A DNA stretch of 64,000 nt. It comes from Pagrus major (Eukaryota > Chordata > Actinopteri > Spariformes > Sparidae). The translations under genes were made by a program, and so were the position numbers. Positions 33,201-45,500 of the stretch are shown one piece after another. The notes under the pieces were generated by a model. That model saw nothing but the letters and a program-made list of their open reading frames with translations. It did no database searches and was not told where the DNA came from. Within the stretch, counting starts at the first letter, position 1; the number at the start of each line of letters is the position of its first letter. Where the stretch lies: the NCBI RefSeq assembly GCF_040436345.1, contig NC_133221.1, positions 20,891,165 through 20,955,164 of the forward strand, given 5' to 3'.

Positions 33201-36200
33201 GCTTCACTACCTATTATTCGCAGTCACTTGTGATGTTAGTCATGTTCATCTCCATCTGTGTCAACAAGATAAAGGAGTGCCAAAATGTATTTGGCACCTT
33301 TGTGTCAGTTTGTACCATTTCTTAACAACTGAAAAATAACCCTAACCTTTGCTATTAACAAAAAGAATATTGGTAGAAAACAACAAGTGTAGCGTACGTG
33401 TATTTTTTCCTGTTATTTAGAGAAACGGCTTACTTAATAGCCAAATGACAAAAGACCTCACTGTGATCTTACTACTTTCAGCCAAAGAAATAGTCCCAAG
33501 AAAAACACGTTGCAATCAATTAGCCAGAATAACAGGGATATTATCATAACAAACAAACAAAATAACAAAACAAAAAAAAACTTTCTTTCAACTATTTTCT
33601 TTTGTGTTTTGCTTGAGCCCAGAAGCTTTAAACATCCTGCTATTACACCCACCGCCACATGGTGGCACTGTTGCAAACAGGATAAATGAGCCAAGAGTGT
33701 GGCCAGGACCCTGTGTTTTTCAGTTAGCTTGCTTACCAAACTATACCTAAGTTTAAGGTGTATTTAGCTACGTAATCGACACATTAATTAAAAAAAAGCA
33801 GCAAATGAATAAATAGGCAAGTAACTACAATAATAACAGAGTGAAAGAGGAGATTTTGAGAAGAAAACAGCAAGGCAGAGAAAATGCCTTCGATGCTAGC
33901 TAACGTTAGCCCTCCTAGCATTAGCATCATAAGCAAACAGTTAGCAAACGGCCATGTCCGAGGTCGGGGTGTTTGGAGTGAGCAAATAATTACCAAGAGG
34001 AATGTTTTTTATAGGAGTTACAACATATCTGCTCCAGTGTATGCTGAAGTAAACATGAAACCAAAGGACACCTGATTTAAGGTAAGACAGCTTGCTTTGT
34101 TACCAATGCTAATGATTGTTTTTGGTTTAATTAGTTAACAGTGCAACAGTTTGTGGAGCTGACTGACCAACATTTTGCTAATTGCTAAGTGTTTGAGTGC
34201 CAGTTAGTGTTACTCATTCACTTAGAGCTGGCTACTGAAATATTTGGATAGAGAATACAACATTTTCTTGAGATTTATCGTAGTCGTCAACAGCTGTGTG
34301 GTGAGTGATTCACAGGTGTGCGCTGAGCCTTTGATGTTCCTTTGGAGCTGATTTCCTTTTACTGGTGAAATCCTTTATATAAATTGCAGTGCTGTGTTTC
34401 TGCACAAGACATCAGATATTCATGTTTTGGATCTGTTCTTAGTCTGTGCTCCTCAAACCACCTGTCTTATATCCACCTCTGAGAGATGGACACTGCAGAG
34501 ACGAAAGTGACAGTAGAGATGCTGGAGTTGGAGATGTACCAGATCAGATAAAGTTTTGTTCTCCAGATGTAAGAAAACACGTTTGTTTGGTAGAGAGCTC
34601 AGCAAATGTCGCATCATCAGATTATTATAGGTTTTTTTTAGTGAACATGGAAATTCTGATGCAAAAATTATCATTTTTTTGACCATACCGTGCAGCCCTA
34701 TTGCTATGGTAGACTGTGGGTGTTCAAGGTGAGCAGCCACTCTCACTTTATTTTATTGTGCTACTTTCGAAGTACTTAAGAGATTAAACAGGCCTATAAC
34801 TTGTTCAGGAATAAATTATAATATGAATTAATATCATCCTGAACCCGGAGGGCTACTTGACTGATATCAAACACACTGATATCTTTTAGAAGGAGCTGAG
34901 TGAAAACCTGAGTGTTTTCTGAAAGATTACAGATTACTTTATCCTTTTAATAAATGTGATTTAAGAAGCGATTGTGGGGAAATCATCCTTTCGTCTAGTT
35001 TTTCAGGATGGAAAATCTTGGCATTTGAGGAAAAGCAACATTTTCTGCATTGCTCATGGTTATTCGGTGCTTATAACTGCAGTACACCCTAGTTACATTT
35101 GGCTGCTGGTAGAAATCACATTGCTTTATTAGCTATAACTCTTAATTTCACAGGTGCTGGCAGCAGAACCCAACATCAACAGTCTGCACTCAAACTTACT
35201 GCAGTGTAGTGACTCGATTTTTGTTGGCACAAGTGTCCAGCTGGTGTACTGTACAGGCTACCAGCGGGCTCTCAGTGGTTCTGTGATTATCATATCAGCT
35301 AGCAGTGATGCACAGCAGCAACACAGGCTGGCCACAAGCTGGCAGGGCTGGATGTTAGCCAACAGCAAGGCTGTGGCAGCCTCAGCCATGGACTGTGAAC
35401 AATACAACATAGCTGGGAAGACTGTTTTTACTTTTTTGCCCCCACGGACCACATGACCTGTACCTTAATTTCTGCTTTTATGTATCACTTCTTAAAATTT
35501 GGAGGCGATATTAAGTGTTTCAACTGACTGTTTCATAGCAGACATTTTGACTTGTTTCAGCAGGAAAAGCACAGGTGTAACTTATAACATGGATCCTATT
35601 ATGACCTTACAAAATGTCTGCCCCTTGAAAGGATTTCTTGTCTAATTGCACAGACTCCTGTTCTTTTATTTCGCCCTCCCTTGGAGGCAGATGTACTCTA
35701 ATTAAGGAAACAGAATCTAAAGTAAAAATTTAATTTCTGCTCTCTGGTTGTTACACATTGGACAGGCTGGAACAAATTTTTCCAGCATGTACAAGAGAAA
35801 GTCTGAAGGCACATAGAGCTCTGGGGAGTGTTACGTCAGATTTGCCCATCCCGCTTACAATAGAATTATGGGATTCAGATTAAAACTTGAAGTGTCGGTT
35901 TAACTCTATTTGAGGGATCGTGGGGAGTCATGCCGCGTTTTAGGACAAACAATTTCTCTTCTGGCTCATCTGCAAGGCAACTGTAATCCTCACTAATCAC
36001 TGGAAGTTGATTATGTTTGCATTTGTGATTGTTTCACAGCGTGTTTCGTATTCTTTGGTGTTTCTATGACACGTGTTTCCTCTCCCGTCCTGTGTTTTTT
36101 TTCTGTTGGCTGCATTTATCTGCAGCGGCAGGTGGATGATGCGTCAGCAGCGGTGCGTGATTTTTCTGCCAATCACGTCAATCCTAGTCTCTAATCCTTC

Positions 36201-37016
36201 ACTTTCCTGCTTCTAAATCCTCACTTCAGGCGGCTGTGCTCTCCCATCTAGACAATCCATCTCCGCCAAGCTTGCCTCTGTGAGACGAGAGATCATTGAT
36301 GAGTGATAAAAGCTTAGACTTTAATCCCAAACACATACAGGATTATAGGACAAGTGTTGCACTTTTGAAGTAAGGCAATAGTGCCTGCTGTGACTTTGAG
36401 AACAGTGGGAATAATTATCCAGGAAAATATCCAACCACACTAAGTAATTGTCATACGAATAACCACTAATAAAACAGCCTACAGATGATTTTGATTTGTG
36501 AAATATGTGAGTTCAGGTCATAAAAAAAGAATTCTCTGAGGTTTCTAAAAGCTAATTGGTTTCCAGAGCAAGGTGTTTTGAGCCTATAATACAGTGTTGT
36601 ATTTGTCTTGGTTTACAAATTAGACACCTGTGCAAGAAATCACCCTAAGAGACAATATTAGCTGTCCCACCCCAACCTTTTATGGTACCAACATTGAAAA
36701 CAAAGGCAGGATTAGACTTAAATTACAAATTGAATTGCCTCCACTCAAACATGATGTTATTTAATTGACTGCATTGGATAAAGAACCCTCGGCTTACATC
36801 AGTGCGTTGGGAAATGAGTGATGAAACTCTCACGAGGACCAGGGGCTGAAGTAATTTTGCCTCCTCTGCATTCAATAAGCTACGATATTTTCGTAGTGCA
36901 GGAAGTTTTCATCCTCAGTGTTTCATACGGTCCCTGACGCCTCACACTTAATTTAGATTGATAATAACAGTGAGAAAGAAAGCATCTTGAAGTTCATACT
37001 GCAGCCTACATGTCAG

Positions 37017-37843
37017 TAGAGCTGCAACAGTTAATCGATTAAATTAAATCTACCGCTATTTTGATAATCGATTAATCATATGAGTATTTTTTGGGGGAAA
37101 AAAAGTCAAAATTCTCTAATTTCAGATTTTTAAATTAAAATATTTTGTGGATCCGAATATTTGTCTATTTGGATATTCGTTTGTTGGGTTTTTCATTTTG
37201 GTATTCAGATATTTATTCTTTGATATCAGACTTTTTTTTCTAATTGTAGTCTAGCAATAAAGGCGAACTGTAAAATAGCCATGTCAGAATCCTTATGTGA
37301 GAAAAAGTGCATACTGGTCGATAGGACCTTGTTTAACCAAACCAATCTGTATTAACAACAGGCATAAAACACACCAAATCTTTTGGAAAATGTCTTTTTA
37401 TTCAATAACGAATAACATTAACCACAACAAAATTGTAGAACAGCAGGATTCTTAAAAATAATACACGTATGATGCTGCAGCGCTCAGTCGTCATCTCAGC
37501 CGAGAACATAGAAATGTCTGTCTGAGTTCTACATGAGTCGCCCTCAGAGCCCCAACCGACCGAAGCTTTGAGTATTTGCTGTTGATTGCTATCAGAGCTC
37601 CAGAGCTCAAAATATGGTATTCGGAACAGCTCTAGTTTTTTTACACCTCTATGACAGTAAACTGAATATTGTTGGGTTGTGGACAAAACAAAACAATCAA
37701 GGACGTCATCTTGGGCTTCAGGAAACAATGATCAACATTTTCACCATTTTCTGACACTTATAGACCAAACAACTTATTGATTAAGTGAGAAAAAAATCGA
37801 CATATTAATCAACAATGACGATAAGCATTAGTTGTGGCCCTAG
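37017..37843. mobile_element. hAT-like non-autonomous transposon, near-complete
   Basis: The left tip TAGAGCTGCAAC and the right tip GTTGTGGCCCTA are inverted (TAGRGCYRCAAC). The element is flanked by ATGTCAG on both sides (37,010-37,016 and 37,844-37,850), 7 of 8 bases matching as an 8-bp target duplication, which is the hAT hallmark. The inverted ends extend inward with 'ttaatcgatt' type sequence. The core contains no transposase that I recognise, and the 108-codon minus-strand frame at 37,402-37,728 looks like non-coding element sequence. Confidence 0.65.
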
Positions 37844-38483
37844 ATGTCAGCACTAACCTACCAAACATAAGAGAAGAAACCCCCTGATTGCTTTGATCGC
37901 TTGTAGGCAACCAGTTAAAAGTAACCATATTGCCTAATTCAATGTACAAAGAGGCTAATGAAAGAATAATATACATACATATAAACAAGTTCTTATTTTT
38001 TCTGATGTCTGTCTCAGCGATTAATGAGATTAATGGATGGAAAAAAGATGGTGTCATTAAATGTTAAACATTAATTAAGTCCTGAATACTTAATGAATAG
38101 TTTTTATCAGTTGCAGGTTATCAGGCAAAGACATAATAAAAATGATTTACTGTATCATCTATCTAACCAAGGTTAGAGGAGTATGTTTCATTCTCAGGAT
38201 CTGTGGAGAGCTTTAAAGTCTCACCTTCCAGTGTAATTATCAGAGGCCCCGCTGCCTAAGGGAGTAATCTCACTCTAGCTGAGGTGTTAGGATGGAAGAG
38301 CACAGCGGGCTGGAAAACCACACAGAGCTGTTAGACTGAGCTGACCTCAAAGATCAGTCACATCTTCACAGATAAGTAGTCAGTGTTGACTCAAGTGAGA
38401 CTGACAACATTCAAGAGAAATCAGACTAAACAAATTGTGAGATAATTTGATAGCTCTAATAGAAATTAATTTAAAATGAACTT

Positions 38484-38625
38484 AAAGGAATAGTTCAACT
38501 TTTGGGATATACGCTTTCTCTTTCTCATGATAAGTATGAAGCTACAGGCAGCGGTCGGCTAACTTAGCATAGCATCAAGACTGGAAACATGGGAAACAGC
38601 TACCCTAAACAGTGAATAACATTGT
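38484..38625 (+). repeat. Teleost interspersed repeat ('aaaggaatagttcaac' family)
   Basis: 'aaaggaatagttcaacttttggg', 'atacgctttctc', 'atgaagctacaggcagc', 'gctaacttagcatagcat' and 'gactggaaac' occur in the order of a very common fish repeat. The 3' end is uncertain. Confidence 0.6.
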
Positions 38626-39414
38626 TGGCTAATCGGTTAATCAGTTAATTGTTGCAACTTGAAAGTAGCCAAAGATATGTTTGAAGTAAGTTAGAAACAG
38701 TGTCATCATTACATAATTTGTCCACTAGGGAGTACTGACAATTTCATATTTCATATTTAACAGTTAATTGAGTGAACACTCAATACACACCTTTATTTAA
38801 ATATTCCTCCATACCTATATTTAATGACTCTTTAAAGAAAATGTCGATATTATGTGTTTATATGTACTTTTAAATGATAGATACAATTTAACTTTATATA
38901 TCATTTAAATCTGCATTACTAACAAATGTTCCTTCTCTTCTTTGTAATGGGATCAGGGTAGAAATTAGAGACTGATATCTGTAAAATTTGGCAAATAAAA
39001 ATTCAAACTCTATAATGTAATAATGTAATAATGTAATGTGGGTGAACCAGCCCTTTAATGTTGAAAAATGCTTTCCTGGTCATCACAAGATGACACTGTT
39101 TCTTCCTGATCATGTCATTGTAGGTAACCATGCAGGAAGCATTAACATGACAGAGCAAATTAATGAGCATTTCCTTTGTTGTTAGTGCACTGAAACCATG
39201 TAACTCTCATTTAATTAGACACAGGTCTACAGAAGCCGCTTCATTAAATGAAAGTTCCCTGATGAAACTTAAGTTAAACACTAAAGCCTGACAGAGGACT
39301 GTCATTATACACGTAATCCCTCTTGTTTATGTTTTGGCAGCAGCTTCCAGCCCCCACAGCCAAATCAGCAGGGATGACAGTGAAAGGAAATGGTCTTGTC
39401 AAGTATGATTCATG

Positions 39415-39427
39415 CCCCCCCCCCCCC
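39415..39427 (+). repeat. C13 homopolymer
   Basis: Thirteen consecutive C in AT-rich intron DNA. The exact length may be a sequencing uncertainty. Confidence 0.85.
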
Positions 39428-40711
39428 TTTTCTCTCCTGGTGCCAGTAGACAGGCTTCTCAAGTGTAGTTTTAGGAGCTGCGGTACAGCAGATATGTCTA
39501 CTCACATTACAGACTGACATGTTTCCTATTTACAGCCTCATTTTCACTGACCAACACCTTAGCCACTAAACTTCCATAAATATTGAAAGCAGTCGGGGTT
39601 GTGTGAGGTCTGGAAGTAGGTTTTATCTAAAAACATCAAACCATTAAGGCCAGTTTCTCTAGTCAGACTTAAATTTCCTTTCATTTGCCGTAATGTTTTT
39701 GCTAATGTTCTCAGCATTAGCCGTTAACTGGTCTTCTGTGAGTTCAGAGAAAGTGCATAATCCTGTTAGAGAGCATTTGGAATCATTTCATAAAGAGTGC
39801 TTTTTTGTCTTTAAAATTCACAGAGCGTCGCTAAGAAAATAAGAGTGCCGCATTCAGAAATGCTGCCTCCTGGATGTTCGTGAAGTGCTTGAGAGTTCAA
39901 CTTTGAACTTCAGTCGGAGGTGTTTACCCTGGGATCCACATTTTAATCATTATTGTCAAGGCAGATTCAATAAACAAATGAGAAATCTGTTTTTACAACA
40001 AACACAGGCAGAGATTCATCAGCCTCAAGACACTTGGCCTAGATCCAAACTTTGACAGTATTTACAAAGGAAGTTCTTATAGTTTATAGATGCGCTGCGA
40101 CAGCACACTGTCAGACCACCCGGCATCTATGAAAAGACTCCACATAGTGTTCTCGAAGCATGAAAGCCAGGCAGTTTGCAGTTGACATAACAGTTTAATC
40201 TCATCTTGACTTTGGCAGTGGGATCTTTGTATCGAATCCTTCCTGTTTGTGCAGAGGTTTGTGTTGGCGGTGACCAACCAGAGACAGCATTAGACATGAT
40301 GCTTTTCCTTTTAACTTGAGAGCCCTGAGTCTGTTTGAGCTGACACTGTTTATGAGGCTACATTAGTAGAAGATGAAGTTAATGCATAAACAACATTAGT
40401 TCAATAATGTTGCAGCTGCTGTCTCTTTGTGCCCAGACATCAGATACTGTGTTTTTGTTATTCTGCCTCTCACGCTGAAACCCAAGTACAAGCTCACGCT
40501 AGTCTGGAATCCATTCAACAACTGAGGATGTTGTTCCAAGTGCAGCAGAAAAAAAACATGAGAATGAGGGCAGAGAGAAGAAGAAAGCTTCAGTCATGTA
40601 AAGCTCAGCAGAAACAGAAGGGAAAAATTTGAGGGGGATGCATTCTCTGCTGGAGGGAGAAATAGGGAGATATGGTGAGCCAGCGCTGGGTTTTTCTATC
40701 ATGGGAAAACA

Positions 40712-40712
<1 letters not shown>

Positions 40713-40799
<87 letters not shown>
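40713..40799 (+). repeat. (CA)n microsatellite
   Basis: About 43 uninterrupted CA units, the longest perfect dinucleotide array in the window. The Val/Cys-repeat open frames on the minus strand are its translation. Confidence 0.97.
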
Positions 40800-40800
<1 letters not shown>

Positions 40801-41165
40801 CTACATAAACACATACACAAACCATTTTAAGTGCACAGCTCACCACCTCCAGGAAACCACATCTCATTTCTGTTTCTCTCCCTTTATTCCGCCCATTACA
40901 GCGGTAACAGATACGATTAGTGGAGTTTAATGAGCTCTGCAGAGATGAGAGTTCTGCTCGCTGCTCTCTGCTTCACAGCCACAGAACCCCCGGGGTTCGG
41001 CTCCACCGAGCGAGTGATGTGTGTTCCTGCGCCATCTCTGTCTCTTTATCGTCAGCATGTAGATTTTGGCAGGTGGGGAGTCCGGTGGCATTATGTGCAT
41101 TTTTCTTCAGTTCAATTCTCTTCAGTGCTGTGTTTTTTATGTGTGCATGGAAGAATGCATGCAGA

Positions 41166-41465
41166 ATAGGGCTGCAAATAATGACTATTATATCAGCTTC
41201 AGCATTTAGCCCAATAAATGACAGAAGATTGAGAAAAATGCACATCACAATTTTCTAGAGCCAAGGTGACGACTTCTGATTCAGATGTGTATTTGGCAAA
41301 AACCAAAAAGTGATCAATTTACATTGATACAAAACAGAGAAAAGCAGCAAATGCTCACACTTGTGGAACTGGAACCAGGAAATATTTTGTATTTTGCTTG
41401 ATGTAAGACTTAAACTATCATTAGTCTGTCATCAAAGTTGTTGATGATAGACTAATTGAGTATAA
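41166..41465 (+). mobile_element. hAT-like repeat, partial copy
   Basis: Starts with TAGGGCTGCAAATAATG, the same terminus as the 37,017 and 45,334 copies. It continues with 'gagaaaagcagcaaatgctc' and 'ggaactggaaccaggaaata', the usual body of this family, and ends in a short sequence inverted relative to the middle ('gatagactaattga'). Confidence 0.55.
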
Positions 41466-43224
41466 GCATGTGTGTCCTTTGTTCTGGATAAGGAAAACAT
41501 CCTCAAAAATCCATTGTTTGTGACTGTTTTTTTTTGTGCTAAAATCTGCTCTTCTTTTCCATTCAGTTTGATTCACATATCACTTTTGAGGACAACAGAC
41601 TTTTCAGCCTGTGCTCATGCATATTGTATGCCAATGCGTATTGTGCCTAGTTTTCAGTGAAGGTGGTTCCTTTTGATGTCCTGCCTTCATTTCTCCACCA
41701 GCCTCCACGTTGTAAACCCACGGAGTACTTCTGAAAACATCGTCTGAACACACATCAGGTGTTGAGCACTAATAAGATCACTTAATGTAGATCACTGAAG
41801 ATATGATATACTGGAAATATCCCTGTTAAACAGCGAAGACTCCCTTGTGAGGAATAAGTGTGCGTGACAATGTCAAAGTCCTGTCAGGTCATATATTTTC
41901 ACACTAACAGGCTTAAACTCAAAATTAATTTAAAGATCGTTTTGCTCCTTTCTTATCTTTTCTGACGTGAAGCCTGGGAGTGTTTCTCACCCCAGTGATT
42001 TGATTGATTTCCATTCATTTCACAGTGTAATTAAATGAAATGGGAGTGCTGTAAACAACATTAGACTGCTTTAGTTTGCAGGCATTAAAATCAGCAATAG
42101 GACAAAACTGTGGTGTTTCATTGTTATCGGTAGGGGGCAGTGTTGTATCGTGCTACTATCAGCATTTACTCAGTGGAAATGCTTTTGGATGCTGCAGTCC
42201 CTCGATTAAAATCCATGCCATAACATCTATGATGTTTAGAGACATATTAGATCCACTACAGCCATGAATGATGTCTCTGATTTCAAAACACCTCATCTTG
42301 GCCTAGTTTTAACCCATTCCATCTGATTCCTTTTGTAGTAGGTAATTCCTATCCTCATTTCTTCAGTTTCCACCTTCAGAGTCATGGTCTGGGTTGCAGT
42401 TCACCCTGTGCATAAAAAGTCTTGTTTCTGTATTTGTCCTGTTAGCTTTAGTGTAAGAATAACATTTTCTACACTAAAACATGTGTTTTTATGTGTTGAA
42501 ATCAGTTAGACCTCTACATACTGCATATTGCTTCTGCCTGCCTAAAATAACTCTGTTATTATGATGTTAATGAAGCCATTTATGGTCTTACATATACATC
42601 AACTCATTAGTTTTATCTTTACGGCTCTTATATAGCCCATCTGTTCCATTTGCTAGATGTTTAAGAAGTGCATCATTTTAAACTGGGCTTAATTGTGCAC
42701 ATTAAACCACATGCCAGGCTCCCAGTTAAGCACCAAAGGAATTATTTTCACCAGTATGAACACAAAAAGGACTATTCCCTGGCTTGAGCCATCTCCCATC
42801 ATGTGCCTATTGGATACTTTGATGCAAACCCATCTGGAAAATATTATTTTAGAAAAAGCAGCAGGACAAATTATTTATTATTCAGCTTATTTTTATAAGA
42901 TGCGTTTGTGGCAGTAAAAAACAAATTAAGTTCTATTCATACTGAAACATTGTCAAAGAATCAAACTAATGGACCCATGTCTGATAAATAAAGGCTAGGT
43001 ATTTTTTCTTCACACTGGTTATCCGTGTGTGAAATTGTTGCCCACTCTGATTGATGAGTGCAGAGGGAATTACATTTAATTAATTTATACTGCCTTTCTT
43101 CAGAGGAATGTCTCAAAGGATTTTACAGAGAAGGAGAAACAGCCTGCTTAGATCTGGCGAATTAACAATCAATCACAGGACAAAAAAAGCTATACATTAT
43201 TATACATCAATAACATCTTGGATA

Positions 43225-43560
43225 TAATAATTAGGCCTGAGTATTGTGTGAAGATTTCAATACTTGTTCATACTATGGTTATCATGATACCAGAATGTTC
43301 AACCTTGATACAATGCCAGTAAAAAACAATACTCGATACCTGTTTCAGTACCACAGTCTCAGGCACACAAAATAGGATGATTTTATTTTTATTAACAACC
43401 TGTGCTGGGACAGAAAAAGCCAACTAAACACACACCAGCACATTTGTAATAATGTTATTATCTGTGCAGCCGATGGTTTAAAATCTCATCTTAGATCAGT
43501 TTTTTTTTCTTCAATAACTTTTGTATTGTTGCATGCAGATATCGTATCGTTTTAACACAC
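43225..43560 (+). repeat. Possible interspersed repeat with 'gatacc/gtatcg' phrases
   Basis: 'taggcctgagtattgtgtga', 'tcatgatacc', 'actcgatacctg' and 'atatcgtatcgttttaac' recall a fish repeat built on GGTATCGA-like words. It is strongly decayed, and boundaries are guesses. Confidence 0.25.
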
Positions 43561-44620
43561 CTGTCATACCTTAAACAAAATAATAAACATGACCTTCGAA
43601 CGCAATAGGGTAAAATATGCCATCTTCCAAAATGCATTTTAGATGAAGAACACAATTAACAATTCAGAATTCTAGCTACAACTGCATACTACAATATGTC
43701 GCATGCTGTGTTTTTCAGTACTTGACACTGATATGAAGAACTTGGGTGAGCGTGACCTTGTACCGCTCATTGCAAAGCAGCAAATGTAAGTCTGCCATCA
43801 GAAACCGCAGAAATGGATTTTGTCCCGTCACTTCTCCATGTTTCTCAACATTTCTTCAAGATTTCACACGTGCTGCGAACAATTCCCATGAAATAAGCCC
43901 CATTTATCTCAGCTTCAGCCTGAATACCACACCTTATCCTATTAGGTTTGCTGCATACCTATTTTCAAACGTATTTCATCTGCAGTGATCTTATATCCCC
44001 TGGCACCCACAGTTCTCCCTCCTGAACAGATAAAGGCCTGATGGGGTGCCGCTGCGGCCTCTCCTCCTCATTTGTTGTGCTGTTCCTGCTCTATATAGGA
44101 GGACATGTAAGGCACTTTGAGATTTGCCTATGCCGACAAGACACTGACAGAAAAAAGAGGAAAGTAGGCTGAAAAAGTGCGAGGGCTGAGCTGGAATGAC
44201 AATTTTACTTCCTTTGCATTCATTGTAATCTAACTAGTTCAATTTTATCTTTCGCTTCCCTTCCCACCTCCATACCTTTGCCTTGCTTTCATCAGCTTTC
44301 AGTTTTGCTGAGGGCAAGCTGCAGGTGAAATCTATTTCTGTTTGCAGATGAAGACGCAGAATGACAATCCCTGTAGTTATGTGTATTTTGCATTGTTATA
44401 CCTTGACAGCTGTGTCACAGCATTACCCTGTCTGTCACAGTGATACATGAGGTTACTTTGGTAACACAGAATATGTGATAGACAGTAACTGAGTTCACGT
44501 TGTAAATGTAATCACTTAAAGCCTCTAAAGCTGTTAAACTATAATGTTTATTGTTATAGGCCCTGACAAGCATCACCTTCCATTGTTATTAATTAATAAT
44601 ATGGTCTGTAATGTGATGAA

Positions 44621-44641
44621 ATATATATCGATCGATCGATA
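44621..44641. repeat. (ATCG)n palindromic microsatellite
   Basis: 'atatatatcgatcgatcgat' is a short self-complementary run of AT then ATCG units. Confidence 0.85.
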
Positions 44642-45333
44642 ATTGTAGCCATTTGGTCTATTGTTGACCAGCGTTAAAGTTGAGGGAGAAGTGTTTGTGT
44701 ATGATTTTTGTGTATGATTATTGTCCTGAATTGATTTTTGTTGATACACATGGAGGAAACTCCTTTTAAAGAAAGACATATTGATTTTGATGATATGTGC
44801 TTCATTAAACTGGTTAATAGTTTGTCTGTGAAATGACGCGCAATGCTTCCAAACCATTTGGTTGTACCTTGTTGCTTCAGAGGGTTAATGATTGCAGTAT
44901 TGGCAACTAGACAGTCGATATGTGATGCTGAATATACACTATAAAGGTTACTGTGTGTGTGAGACCCATTGTACTGCCGCAACATATCTGTATTGATTTC
45001 AGTGCATGGTGTAGCTTTCATGATCAATGGCTATGAATTGAAATTATATCATTGATGTTTACACTACAGTGGCAATTTGTCTAATATGTTGGTTTTAAAA
45101 TGTCTTCATCATTCATATGATACAGAGCCTTTTGATTCAACATGCAGTAAAATAATAGATTATTTGTGATAACGTGTAACGTGTAACACCTGTAAAATCA
45201 GCCATAATTTCTACCTCCAATAAGATACTAATGTACATTTTTTACTGACACTGTTACTCTAACATTGAATTAATATAAGAATTTTGGAATTATTTAGGTT
45301 GTAGTTTGGTGTTGAACTGGACTAAATTATATA

Positions 45334-45500
45334 GGGCTGCAACCAACAAATATTTTCTTTATTGATTTGTCTGCTGATTATTTTCGAGATTGTTCAATTT
45401 ATTGTTGGCCTCATTTAACTTGTCAAAAAACAGTGTGATCAGTTATCAAATTAATTTTCTGTCAGTCGACTAATCGACTGAAAGACTAATCAATGTAGCT
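45334..45500 (+). mobile_element. hAT-like repeat, short copy
   Basis: TAGGGCTGCAACCAACAAAT at the left end is the family terminus; 'ttgatttgtctgctgattat' and 'cgactaatcgactgaaagac' follow. About 170 bases remain, so the middle has been lost. Confidence 0.55.

Noticed and set aside
33884..34075. 'gctagctaacgttagc' stretch as a regulatory palindrome
   Set aside because: GCTAGCTAACGTTAG-like words are frequent in repeated fish DNA, so it is not specific.
40499..40867. 122-codon minus-strand frame
   Set aside because: Most of it is Val-Cys repeats from the (CA)n array.
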